From Duncaniella sp. (GTDB lineage Bacteria > Bacteroidota > Bacteroidia > Bacteroidales > Muribaculaceae), in NCBI RefSeq assembly GCF_029054785.1, contig NZ_JAIDEN010000070.1:1-15310 (forward strand): a stretch of DNA of 15,310 bases, in the 5' to 3' direction. Positions 7,729 to 15,219 of the stretch are shown here, in pieces (position 1 is the stretch's first letter; each line of letters begins with the position of its first letter). Position numbers and translations under genes: made by a program. The notes beneath the pieces are model-generated. The model did not search any database, was not told the origin of the DNA, and was given only the letters and a program-made list of their open reading frames with translations.

Positions 7729-10700
7729 TTAGAACGAAAGGTTGAGACCGATAACGTAGCTGCGTGAGAGGGGGTAGGTCGACGAGTCGTAACCGGGAGT
7801 ACAGATGATGTTGTCGTTTTTGGCAGATGCGTCGGGGTCATAGCCGGAGTAACCTGTGATGGTGCAGAGGTTGTTGGCTGTGAAGTAGAGACGCAGGTTG
7901 CTGACATGGACTTTCTTCATCCATTTTGCAGGGAAGGTGTAGCCGAGAGTAACCTGTGCGAGGCGCAGGTAGCTGCCGTCTTCAACAAAGTAAGAGTTCG
8001 GGTAGGAGATGTATTCTGAATTTGTCTTTGACAGGCTCCATGTGCGGCCGGACTCGTTGGGGTTGAGTGACTGGAGGAGTGCGACGTCCTTTGTCTCGCG
8101 ACCGGTTGCAGGGTCGATGAGGCGGTAGTAGTTGTTGCCGAATTCAGTGGGGACGTTCTCGAACGGTGCGTAGGGGCTCATGGCATGTTTGGTGGCATTG
8201 TAGATGTCGTTGCCGATGTTGAACTTCATGAACACGTTGAGGTCAAATCCTTTGTAGGTGAATGAGTTGCTGAAACCACCGATCACGTCGGGAGTGCCGT
8301 TGCCGATCTTGACGAGCTTGCGGGTGAACTGCTTGGTTCCGTCTTCGTTTTCGGTGTCGGCTGCAAATTTCATGTCACCGGGCTTGGGTGTGCCTGAGTA
8401 GGGACGGACAACGCCTTCCTTGAGGTCGCCGTAGGTGCCGTCGGCATTGATTTCGAAGTCATCGGTGGTGTAGATGCCTTCATATTTGTAGCCGTACATG
8501 TCACCGAGGCTTTCGCCGACTGTGGCGTAGTAGGTCACTGTGCCCGAACGGCTTCCGCCGGCGCTGAATGTCTTGTGGTCTTCGCCGCTTTCAAGCGAGA
8601 GCACTTTTGACTTGTTGAGAGAGAGGTTGAGGGTTGAGGTCCACTGGAAGTTGCGGGTGGCGATGTTGACGGTGTTGAGCTGGAATTCCCAACCGCGGTT
8701 GCGCATCTTGCCCACATTCTGATACTGCTTGGAGTAGCCGGTAGAGGTCGGGATCACGCAGTTCATGAGCATGTCGGAGATCTGGTTGTTGTACCATTCG
8801 ACTGTAAGGTTCAGGCGGTTGTTGAACATGCCCAGGTCAAGACCGACGTTGGTAGCGTGAAGAGTCTCCCACTTAAGGTTCTTATTGCCGAGAGTGGAGC
8901 CTACAACATAGGCCGGAGAATTTTCGTCGTTGTCCATCGGGTAGGTGGTCATCGAAGCATTGGTTACATAGAGATTTGAACCGATGCCGTTGTTACCGGT
9001 GACACCGTAGCCTACACGGAATTTGAGGTTGTTGAACCATTCGGCTACCTTTGCTTCCTGCCAGAATTTTTCCTGGCTCACGCGCCATGCAGCCGAAGCT
9101 GAGGGGAAGTAGCCCCACTTGTTGCCTTTTGCGAATTTCGAAGAACCGTCGGCACGCATTGTGGCGGTCAGGAGGTAGCGGTCATCGTAGACGTAGTTCA
9201 CACGACCGAAGAACGAGAGCATGTTGCTTTCAGAATAACCTGATTCCTTTTCTGAAACCTCGACATTCTTGATGTCGTTGAGGCCGTGGTTGGGATAGGG
9301 GAACTTGCGCATCGTCCAGTTGTTCTTGTCGCTCTTGGAGAAAGAATACTCCTGACCTACCATTATGCTGAGATCATGTTTCTCTGCGAAGGTCTTGACA
9401 AAGTTGAGTGTGTTGGAGATGTGCCAGCCGGAGCTGCTTGAGTTTTTGATAGAACCCTGCATACCGGTGTTTACGGGGTCGGAAAGATAGCCGGTGGAAC
9501 GTTCGTCAGCAAAGCTTGTTCCCTTGCCCCACGAGGTGGTGTAGTTGCCCTGTGTGCGCCATGAGAAGTGCTTGAGGAAGTCGATGGTGATGCCGGCGTT
9601 GGCTTCGAAACGCTTTGTGTGGCTTGACGAAACAGAAGCGAGGTTCTGGACAAGCGGGTTGTTGAGGTTATAGAAGCTGTCGAGTTTCTTGAGCTGGATT
9701 GAGGTCTCGGAGTTCATCAGCTGATCCTGGGTGAAGAGTGTACCGCCGTTGATCGGCTGAAGGAGCACATAGTCCATGTGGCCGTAGTTGCCCCCGCCAT
9801 GAGTCAGGTTGTCATAGAAGAAAGAACTGAAGTCAACCTTTACACCTTTCCAGAGTTCGGCATTGATTTTGGCGCGGAGTGAGTTGCGCTTGTAGTCGTG
9901 GTTGGCGAGAAGACCTTCCTGATCGACATGGTTGTAAGAAAGAAGAACGCGGGTCTTTTCAGTACCGGTCGAGATGGAGACGTTGTGGTTCTGGGTGGTT
10001 GCATGGCCGCCGAATGCCTCGTCCTGCCAGTCGACTGAATAGGGATTGTCGCCGTAGCGTGATGCGATACGGTCGAAGGCTCCGGTGTAGAAGTCGTCCA
10101 TGTCGATACCGTAGGCATCGTCATAGGCAGTTGACCAGGTGTTGATTTTGCCCTGGAGTTCGGCAAGCTCATACTGGTAGCCTACATAGTCGCGGACATT
10201 TTTCATCATGCTGAGTTTCTTTGACAGTTTGTCGAAAGAAACGAAGCCGTTGTAGTCGACTTTGGTCTTGCCTGCGGAGGCAGATTTGGTGGTGATCACG
10301 ATGATACCGTTTGAACCGCGGGCACCGTAGATGGCGGTAGATGAGGCGTCTTTCAGCACGTCGATTGTCTCGATGTCGTTGATGTCGATGTTCTGGAGGG
10401 CGTTAGACATTGCAAACCCGTCGACGATGTAGAGCGGTTCCGTATTCTGGGTGAGCGAAGCACCGCCGCGGACGGTAATGTTCATCGAAGCACCGGGGGC
10501 ACCGTTCTGAGACACGATGTTCACACCGGCTGCCTTGCCCTGGAGGGCTGCTGCTGCGGTGGTCACGGGAACTTTGGCAAGCTCAGAGCCTGTGACTGAG
10601 CTGACGGCGCCGGTGAGGTCTTTTTTCTTGACTGTGCCGTAGCCGATGGCGACGACTTCGTCAAGCACTGTTGCATTGGTGGAGAGGGTGATGTCGAGGT

Positions 10701-10977
10701 GGGTCTGGCCGTTTACAGGCACTTCCTTGTTGTCATAGCCGATGTAGCTGACCACAAGGATGGCTTTGGCCGGAACGCTGATTGTGAAGTTGCCGTCGAG
10801 GTCGGTGGCAACGCCATGTTGGGTCCCTTTCTGCATGACGGTGGCGCCGAGCAGGGGCTCGCCGGTGTCGTCAATTACTGTTCCGCTTACGGAAATGTTT
10901 TGGGCGCAGATTGAAAGTGAGAAGGTTACGGTCAGCAAGAAGACAAACCAGTAACGGAGTTTCTGACTAAAATTCAT
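7729..10977 (-). CDS. SusC/RagA-family TonB-dependent outer membrane transporter
   Basis: The protein has 1082 residues. N-terminal signal peptide (about 1-25, ending CAQ), then a carboxypeptidase-regulatory-like beta domain (about 28-100, SGTVIDDTGEPLLGATV), a TonB-box-like segment LDEVVAIGYGT (105-115), the plug domain (about 118-232) with the SusC signature LKDASSTAIYGARGSNG (208-224), and a long 22-strand-type barrel ending in the aromatic residue F. It imports oligosaccharides across the outer membrane, powered by TonB-ExbBD, together with the SusD lipoprotein encoded 29 nt downstream. There is no N-terminal STN signalling domain, so classic anti-sigma transduction is unlikely. Its promoter appears to lie inside an invertible segment at 11061-11255. 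A three-codon ORF (ATG CGT GTA TGA, 10985-10974) overlaps the start ATG and might affect initiation slightly. Substrate is inferred as pectin-derived from context. Confidence 0.96.
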   Translation of the reverse strand: MNFSQKLRYWFVFLLTVTFSLSICAQNISVSGTVIDDTGEPLLGATVMQKGTQHGVATDLDGNFTISVPAKAILVVSYIGYDNKEVPVNGQTHLDITLSTNATVLDEVVAIGYGTVKKKDLTGAVSSVTGSELAKVPVTTAAAALQGKAAGVNIVSQNGAPGASMNITVRGGASLTQNTEPLYIVDGFAMSNALQNIDINDIETIDVLKDASSTAIYGARGSNGIIVITTKSASAGKTKVDYNGFVSFDKLSKKLSMMKNVRDYVGYQYELAELQGKINTWSTAYDDAYGIDMDDFYTGAFDRIASRYGDNPYSVDWQDEAFGGHATTQNHNVSISTGTEKTRVLLSYNHVDQEGLLANHDYKRNSLRAKINAELWKGVKVDFSSFFYDNLTHGGGNYGHMDYVLLQPINGGTLFTQDQLMNSETSIQLKKLDSFYNLNNPLVQNLASVSSSHTKRFEANAGITIDFLKHFSWRTQGNYTTSWGKGTSFADERSTGYLSDPVNTGMQGSIKNSSSSGWHISNTLNFVKTFAEKHDLSIMVGQEYSFSKSDKNNWTMRKFPYPNHGLNDIKNVEVSEKESGYSESNMLSFFGRVNYVYDDRYLLTATMRADGSSKFAKGNKWGYFPSASAAWRVSQEKFWQEAKVAEWFNNLKFRVGYGVTGNNGIGSNLYVTNASMTTYPMDNDENSPAYVVGSTLGNKNLKWETLHATNVGLDLGMFNNRLNLTVEWYNNQISDMLMNCVIPTSTGYSKQYQNVGKMRNRGWEFQLNTVNIATRNFQWTSTLNLSLNKSKVLSLESGEDHKTFSAGGSRSGTVTYYATVGESLGDMYGYKYEGIYTTDDFEINADGTYGDLKEGVVRPYSGTPKPGDMKFAADTENEDGTKQFTRKLVKIGNGTPDVIGGFSNSFTYKGFDLNVFMKFNIGNDIYNATKHAMSPYAPFENVPTEFGNNYYRLIDPATGRETKDVALLQSLNPNESGRTWSLSKTNSEYISYPNSYFVEDGSYLRLAQVTLGYTFPAKWMKKVHVSNLRLYFTANNLCTITGYSGYDPDASAKNDNIICTPGYDSSTYPLSRSYVIGLNLSF

Positions 10978-11060
10978 ACACGCATGGTTTAGATTTGGAT
11001 ATTATAGATTATTGTTGTTTACCGCTGATAGTCGAAATGTGATGGCATAAATCTTGCAGC

Positions 11061-11078
11061 ATCTCTATGTTAGAGATA
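11061..11078 (+). repeat. Inverted repeat, susC-proximal copy (IR-L)
   Basis: ATCTCTATGTTAGAGATA. It is the exact reverse complement of 11238-11255. Bases 11061-11077 are a perfect dyad of two 7-nt arms around TGT. It lies 83 nt upstream of the susC ATG and, in the orientation seen, would fall inside the 5' untranslated leader. Confidence 0.92.
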
Positions 11079-11091
11079 CTTAAACATTTGG

Positions 11092-11121
11092 CAAAATTAA
11101 GCAAAAAAAACGAAATTCAAG
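11092..11121 (-). promoter_or_regulatory. Bacteroidetes sigma-ABfr-type promoter driving susC
   Basis: On the minus strand a -7 element TAATTTTG (11092-11099) matches TAnnTTTG exactly. A -33-like CTTG (11118-11121) stands 18 nt upstream of it, close to the usual 19-21 nt, with an A/T-rich run between. Transcription would start near 11085-11088, still inside the invertible segment, and run through the susC-proximal repeat, giving a leader of about 110 nt. Confidence 0.72.
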
Positions 11122-11179
11122 ATATTAAAGTGTAATTAATAGTTAAACCTGAATGTTAAAGTTTTGGGAATGCCTGTGA

Positions 11180-11195
11180 TCTGGCTTTTGCCAGA
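11180..11195. repeat. Small stem-loop inside the invertible segment
   Basis: TCTGGC (11180-11185) and GCCAGA (11190-11195) pair around TTTT. It is upstream of the promoter in the present orientation. It lacks a following T tract on either strand, so it is not a good terminator. It could be a protein-binding dyad or chance. Confidence 0.4.
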
Positions 11196-11237
11196 ACGGC
11201 TATTGGATTGGATTATCGGATATTTAGGTTGTGGGTA

Positions 11238-11255
11238 TATCTCTAACATAGAGAT
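11238..11255 (-). repeat. Inverted repeat, susC-distal copy (IR-R)
   Basis: TATCTCTAACATAGAGAT on the plus strand, the exact reverse complement of the copy at 11061-11078. Identity stops immediately on both sides, so the repeat is a discrete 18-bp site and not the remnant of a larger duplication. Confidence 0.92.
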
Positions 11256-11278
11256 TATTACGGTTCCGAAACACACAA

Positions 11279-11309
11279 GTGGCCGGCCTTTGTGTAAAAG
11301 GCCGGCCAC
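11279..11309 (-). terminator. 13-bp hairpin terminator after the TPR gene, also shielding the invertible promoter
   Basis: Perfect inverted repeat GTGGCCGGCCTTT (11279-11291) and AAAGGCCGGCCAC (11297-11309) with loop GTGTA. It lies 46 nt past the TPR stop codon; on the minus strand it continues ACTTGTGTGTTTC, on the plus strand ACATTTTGC. It ends the rsmE-side transcript before the invertible segment. In the opposite direction it could stop transcripts from a flipped (OFF) promoter before they run antisense into the TPR gene. Confidence 0.8.
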
Positions 11310-11355
11310 ATTTTGCACCTTGATTGGAAGGTGTTGAAATCGGTTTTATTGTTTT

Positions 11356-12954
11356 TTAACGTCCGAAGATGGCGGAGTGCTGTTTGAGCAGACTGTCGAA
11401 GCGGGTGTCTTTGCGCAGAGGCTCTACGTTGACTCCGGCTTCGGTGTTGACGGTCCAGTTGTAGTAGTTGGCATAGCCTTTTTCCAGAGAGGCGGCCATG
11501 CATTTGAAGGCTTTGTCCTTGTTGCCTGCCTGGGCGTAGTAGCAGGCGGCGAGATAGTTGACTTCGCCGTCATAGTCGTCGGCAGTGGCGAGGACGCGTT
11601 CTACCCAGCGGTCGGCTTCGTCCTTGCGGTCGAGCTGGAGGAGGGCGAATCCGCGGTATGATTTGATCTGGTCATGGTCGAAGTCCATGTCGAGGACCCG
11701 TTCGAAACTCATGTCGGCGTTTTTCTTCTGTCGGCGGTAGTCTTTGAGCACCCATCCGCGGATTATGGCGAGATAGGGGTCCTCAGGGGCGTTCATTGTT
11801 GCTTCGCTGAGGCAGACGGAGGCGTCGGCGCTGTTGCCGAGGCGCAGCTGGGCGAGGGCTTTGGCGATGAGGGCTTCGTTTGAGTCGGGTTCTTTTTCAA
11901 GGGCGCTTTCGGCGCAGGTCAGGGCGCTGTCATAGTCGCCCAGTGCGCGCTGGATCTGGGATTTGATCACGTAGTAGCGCTCGTTGTCGCGGGTGGCGCT
12001 GATGGCGTAGTCGATGTTGAGCAGGGCGGTGTCGAATTTTCCCAGTGCGTAGTAACATTCGGCCAGTGCGGCGTTCAGACCGGGGTAGGAGTCGAGGTTT
12101 TCGTTGATGATGCGGTCATAGTCGGCTATGGCTGCGAGGTAGTTGCAGTGGCCCTGGGCTATCATGGCGCGGATGAAGTAGTACATGCCGTTGCGCGGGG
12201 CCTGGCGGATGGCTGTGGAGAGCCCGGCGATGACCACGGGGTAGTTTGTCTTGGAGATCTCGACCAGCTCGCGCAGGGCGCGGGGGGTGTTTTCCTGGTC
12301 GGTGGAGATGGCGGTGATGTAGTCGTCGACGGCTCCCTGTTCATTTCCGGCGAGGGTGCGGACGGAGGCGCGGCGCAGGTAGACCTGGCTGTTCGAGGGG
12401 GTCAGTTCGACGGCTTTGTCGCAGAGTTCGTTGGCCATTCCGAGGTTGTTTTCCTTGACGGCGATGCGGGCCAGGCCGAAGAGGGCTTCCTGGCTGCGGG
12501 GATTGCGCTGCTGGAGCAGGCGGAAGTCGGCTTTGGCTTCGGGATAGCGTCCGAGCTCGTAGAGGGCTGTGGCGCGCTGGTAGATGGCCACGTAGTTCTG
12601 CGGATCGAGCGAGATTTCGGAGTTGAGGTCGCCGACGGCCTGTTCGTAGCGGTGGAGCATCATGTTGATGTTGGCGCGCAGCTGCATGGCCTGAAAACGG
12701 GTGTCGAGATCGTCTTCAGGCATGTATTTCAGGGCGTTGTTGATGTCGTCGAGTGCCTTGATATAGTCGTTTTGCAGGTAATATTCGTTGGCGCGGCGGA
12801 AGAGGGTCTCGGAGTCGTGGGGATCTTCGTCGAGAAGTGCCTGATAGGCTTTCATGAGGGCTTCTTTCATCGGATTGGGGGCTTCGGCCGAGGCTGTGAA
12901 GCTGACGGCGCCGGCTGAGAGAAGAAGCGAGATGGCGATTTTTCTTAGATTCAT
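11356..12954 (-). CDS. Exported tetratricopeptide-repeat protein
   Basis: The protein has 532 residues. I start at MNLRKIAISLLLSAGAVSFTASA, a clear signal peptide; the frame is open 63 codons further upstream, but that part is proline/arginine-rich, has no homology-like features and enters rsmE. From about residue 45 to 490 the protein is a run of TPR-type helix pairs: for example YIKALDDINNALKYMPED (64-81), YEQAVGDLNSEISLDPQN (103-120), YPEAKADFRLLQQRNPRS (137-154) and YDSALTCAESALEKEPDS (341-358). The C-terminal segment (about 478-532, KAFKCMAASLEKGY, then LRKDTRFDSLLKQ) resembles the tail of many Bacteroidetes TPR proteins. It is probably periplasmic and a scaffold for protein contacts; the partner is unknown. 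It lies 139 nt after rsmE and is closed by a strong hairpin. Confidence 0.88.
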   Translation of the reverse strand: MNLRKIAISLLLSAGAVSFTASAEAPNPMKEALMKAYQALLDEDPHDSETLFRRANEYYLQNDYIKALDDINNALKYMPEDDLDTRFQAMQLRANINMMLHRYEQAVGDLNSEISLDPQNYVAIYQRATALYELGRYPEAKADFRLLQQRNPRSQEALFGLARIAVKENNLGMANELCDKAVELTPSNSQVYLRRASVRTLAGNEQGAVDDYITAISTDQENTPRALRELVEISKTNYPVVIAGLSTAIRQAPRNGMYYFIRAMIAQGHCNYLAAIADYDRIINENLDSYPGLNAALAECYYALGKFDTALLNIDYAISATRDNERYYVIKSQIQRALGDYDSALTCAESALEKEPDSNEALIAKALAQLRLGNSADASVCLSEATMNAPEDPYLAIIRGWVLKDYRRQKKNADMSFERVLDMDFDHDQIKSYRGFALLQLDRKDEADRWVERVLATADDYDGEVNYLAACYYAQAGNKDKAFKCMAASLEKGYANYYNWTVNTEAGVNVEPLRKDTRFDSLLKQHSAIFGR

Positions 12955-13093
12955 TGCAGAAATTGGAATTGTGATATGGGGGCGGTGTCTGCCGGTCAGG
13001 GCCGTGGAGAGTGGGCCGGGAGGGGCGTCACCGTGGTGTTTATGATCGGTTTTCCGGTGAGGATGAGGGGTCGGATCTGCGTCGAGGGCTGCC

Positions 13094-13831
13094 TTATGTT
13101 GCCGTGGCGCTCTGATCGAGGATGTGGCAGGCCGAGAGGGCATAGAGGGCGGCGGTCTCGGTGCGCAGGCGGTTGTTGCCTAAGGTGACCGGCTGGAAGC
13201 CTGAGTCGAGGGCGAGTCTGATCTCCGGGGGCGAGAAGTCGCCTTCGGGTCCGATGAGGATCAGGGTGTCGAGGCCCGGACGGTAGGCCCGCGCGAAGTC
13301 CACCCGCGGGATGGCCGGATCGCAGTAGGCCATCATCCGCTGGGCGTCGGGCATCATCGCGGCCACTTCGCGCAGCGGGGTCATCGGCATGATTGTCGGC
13401 AGTGTGGCTTTGAGCGACTGTTTCATGGCCGCGACGGCGATCTTTTCGAGCCTTTCGGTCTTGATTTCGCGCCGTTCGCTGCGGTCGCAGAGCAGGGGGA
13501 TGATTGTGTTGACCCCTGTCTCGGTCATCTTCTCGACGAGCCACTCCATGCGGTCCATGTGTTTGGTGGGGGCGACGGCCACAACCAGGCGCTGGCTCCA
13601 GGGGAGCGGCTGCGGGGCTACGGAGAGGATCTCGACGGAGGCGTGTTTGGAGTGGGCGTCGGCCAGGCGGCACTGATAGACATTGCCGCGGCCGTCGATC
13701 ACCTGGAGTTCGTCGCCCTCGCGCATGCGCAGCACTCTCACGGCGTGGCGCGAGTCGCTTTCGGGCAGTTCGGGAGAGGAGGCTATGTCGGGTGCGAAAA
13801 ACTGAATCATTTCTTTGGTCTGAGTATGCAT
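13094..13831 (-). CDS. rsmE: 16S rRNA (uracil1498-N3)-methyltransferase RsmE
   Basis: The protein has 245 residues. It methylates N3 of U1498 in 16S rRNA using S-adenosylmethionine. An N-terminal PUA-like domain (about 8-70, HAVRVLRMREGD and VIDGRGN) is followed by a SPOUT methyltransferase domain with the trefoil-knot motifs IGPEGDFSPPE (193-203) and LGNNRLRTETA (217-227), which form the cofactor pocket. RSER (117-120) is another family signature. Length is normal. An alternative start at residue 8 (MIQFFAPDI, position 13810) matches the usual beginning of family members better; neither has a strong ribosome binding site. The gene starts 9 nt after the nupG stop, so the two are probably cotranscribed. 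Confidence 0.95.
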   Translation of the reverse strand: MHTQTKEMIQFFAPDIASSPELPESDSRHAVRVLRMREGDELQVIDGRGNVYQCRLADAHSKHASVEILSVAPQPLPWSQRLVVAVAPTKHMDRMEWLVEKMTETGVNTIIPLLCDRSERREIKTERLEKIAVAAMKQSLKATLPTIMPMTPLREVAAMMPDAQRMMAYCDPAIPRVDFARAYRPGLDTLILIGPEGDFSPPEIRLALDSGFQPVTLGNNRLRTETAALYALSACHILDQSATAT

Positions 13832-13840
13832 GTTCTGTAA

Positions 13841-15172
13841 TCAGTCGTTGACGAGTCCGTCGGCGGCTGAGTTGCTTTCAGCGGTGACGGCCTTTTCCAT
13901 CTGCGCTGAGGCTTTCTTGTTGTCATCCTTGAAGATGAACATGAAGAGGACGGCGACCACGAGGGCATAGCCGGCGAAGATCATCCAGGAGGTGACCCAT
14001 CCGTCGTGCTGTCCTTCGGGGGTTGTCTGCGAGAAGACGAAGTGGTTGACCACTGCCTGGGCGCAGAGGGTGCCGACGGTGGCTCCGAGACCGTTGGTCA
14101 TCATCATGAAAAGGCCCTGGGCGCTCGAACGCAGGTCGCTCGATGTCTCGTTGTCGACGTAGAGGCCTCCGGAGACGTTGAAGAAGTCGAATGCCACACC
14201 GTAGACGATGCAGGAGAGGATCAGCAGGCTCAGGCCGCTGCCGGTGTTGCCGATTCCGAAGAATCCGAAGCGGAGAACCCAGGCGAACATTGATATCAGC
14301 ATGACTCCCTTGATGCCGAAGCGCTTGAGGCAGAAGGGGATCAGGAGTATGCAGAGGGTTTCGCTGACTTGCGACAGTGAGATGAGGGCGTTGGCGTTGT
14401 GTGCGCCCCAGGTGTCGGCGAATTCGGCGAGGTTTTCAAACGAGGTGATGAAAGCGTTGCCGTAAGAGTTGGTGATCTGGAGCGATACGCCAAGGAGCAT
14501 GCTGAATATGAAGAAGATGGCCATGCGTTTCTGCTTGAAGAGCTTGAAGGCTTTCAGGCCGAGGGTGTCGGAGATGGAGCTTTTCTGTCCTTTCTTGACC
14601 GGACAGACGGGCATGGTCAGCGCGTAGGCGGCGAGGATGAAACTCAGCACGGCTGAGGTGATGAGCTGATAGGCGTTGGTCTGGAACTGTGTGAAGTTGA
14701 CGAAGAGCATCGAGCAGATGAAGCCGACGGTGCCGAAGACGCGGATCGGGGGGAAGTGTTTGATGGTGTCGAGTCCGGCGCCTGTCAGGGCGTTGAAGGC
14801 CACGGAGTTGCCAAGGCCGATGGTCGGCATGAAGAAGGCCACGGAGAGGGTGTAGAGGGCGAACAGCGGTCCGAATTCGACCTGCGATGTGGTCAGACAG
14901 TAGATTCCCGCCGCTCCCATGAAGCAGCCGGCGAGGATGTGGCAGAGACTGAGCATCTTCTGGGCCTGGATCCAGCGGTCGGCGAGGATGCCGATGATGG
15001 CGGGCATGAAGAGTGAGACGATGCCCTGGACCGTGTAGAACCATCCGATCTGGGTTGCCAGTCCGATGCGTGCCAGGTAGTTGCCTAAAGAAATCAGGTA
15101 GGCGCCCCAGACTCCGAATTCGAGGAAATTCATGAGCGCCAGTTTTACTTGTAGGGATCTTGCTGTTGCCAT
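13841..15172 (-). CDS. nupG: Nucleoside/H+ symporter, NupG family (MFS)
   Basis: The protein has 443 residues with about 12 transmembrane segments, an inner-membrane proton-driven nucleoside importer of the NHS family in the major facilitator superfamily. Long stretches match E. coli NupG as I recall it: FPPIR.(F/W)GT.GFI (140-152, with R144 at the conserved functional arginine), KRMAIFFIFSMLLG (215-228) followed by LQITN, and VYGVAFDFFNVSG (323-335, with D329 at the conserved aspartate). The N-terminus (FLEFGVWGAYLISLGNYL) is the usual first helix; the C-terminal 25 residues are a charged cytoplasmic tail. It may serve purine or pyrimidine nucleoside salvage; exact specificity (NupG versus XapB-like xanthosine) cannot be read from sequence. 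It is transcribed with rsmE. Confidence 0.93.
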   Translation of the reverse strand: MATARSLQVKLALMNFLEFGVWGAYLISLGNYLARIGLATQIGWFYTVQGIVSLFMPAIIGILADRWIQAQKMLSLCHILAGCFMGAAGIYCLTTSQVEFGPLFALYTLSVAFFMPTIGLGNSVAFNALTGAGLDTIKHFPPIRVFGTVGFICSMLFVNFTQFQTNAYQLITSAVLSFILAAYALTMPVCPVKKGQKSSISDTLGLKAFKLFKQKRMAIFFIFSMLLGVSLQITNSYGNAFITSFENLAEFADTWGAHNANALISLSQVSETLCILLIPFCLKRFGIKGVMLISMFAWVLRFGFFGIGNTGSGLSLLILSCIVYGVAFDFFNVSGGLYVDNETSSDLRSSAQGLFMMMTNGLGATVGTLCAQAVVNHFVFSQTTPEGQHDGWVTSWMIFAGYALVVAVLFMFIFKDDNKKASAQMEKAVTAESNSAADGLVND

Positions 15173-15203
15173 ATCCGTCGTGGTTTTTGATTCTGTTTTT
15201 TAG

Positions 15204-15219
15204 TAACCCCGCAGGGTTA
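15204..15219. repeat. Short hairpin in the nupG leader, sharing its core with the terminator at 4416
   Basis: TAACCC (15204-15209) and GGGTTA (15214-15219) pair around CGCA, 32 nt upstream of the nupG ATG. The 13-mer AACCCCGCAGGGT (15205-15217) also occurs at 4415-4427. No U tract follows on the minus strand (CTAAAAAAC), so it is not an obvious terminator for an upstream gene. It could be a small leader structure. Confidence 0.5.

Larger units (their letters stand above)
11061..11255 (-). promoter_or_regulatory. Putative invertible (phase-variable) promoter of the susCD operon, ON orientation
   Basis: Two exact 18-bp inverted repeats (11061-11078 and 11238-11255) flank 159 bp that carry a promoter directed at susC. 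Invertible promoters with this layout, flipped by tyrosine or serine site-specific recombinases, are well known upstream of capsule operons and susCD pairs in Bacteroides. Each repeat is itself a dyad (ATCTCTA and TAGAGAT around three bases), as expected for a recombinase binding site. The AT-rich interior contrasts with neighbouring coding DNA. No recombinase gene is in the window, so the enzyme would act in trans. Inversion itself is inferred from structure, not observed. Confidence 0.8.

Noticed and set aside
10974..10985. Three-codon ORF overlapping the susC start as a regulatory leader peptide
   Set aside because: An ATG-N2 codons-TGA overlap of this size arises easily by chance and shows no further support.
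11136..11318. 60-codon minus-strand ORF spanning most of the invertible segment
   Set aside because: It runs through a terminator hairpin, one inverted repeat and the AT-rich promoter DNA, has no recognisable motif, and would be broken by inversion.
12148..12918. Long plus-strand ORF (256 codons) opposite the TPR gene
   Set aside because: Its V/G/D/E-rich composition is the mirror of GC-rich codons in the TPR gene; no start signal or family motif is visible.
12955..13143. 63-codon upstream extension of the TPR gene
   Set aside because: The extension is Pro/Arg/His-rich, overlaps the rsmE end, and precedes a clean signal peptide that must be N-terminal.
12996..13673. 225-codon minus-strand ORF overlapping rsmE in another frame
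   Set aside because: It is very rich in Arg, Pro and His, typical of a shifted frame in GC-rich DNA; rsmE has clear motifs in its own frame.
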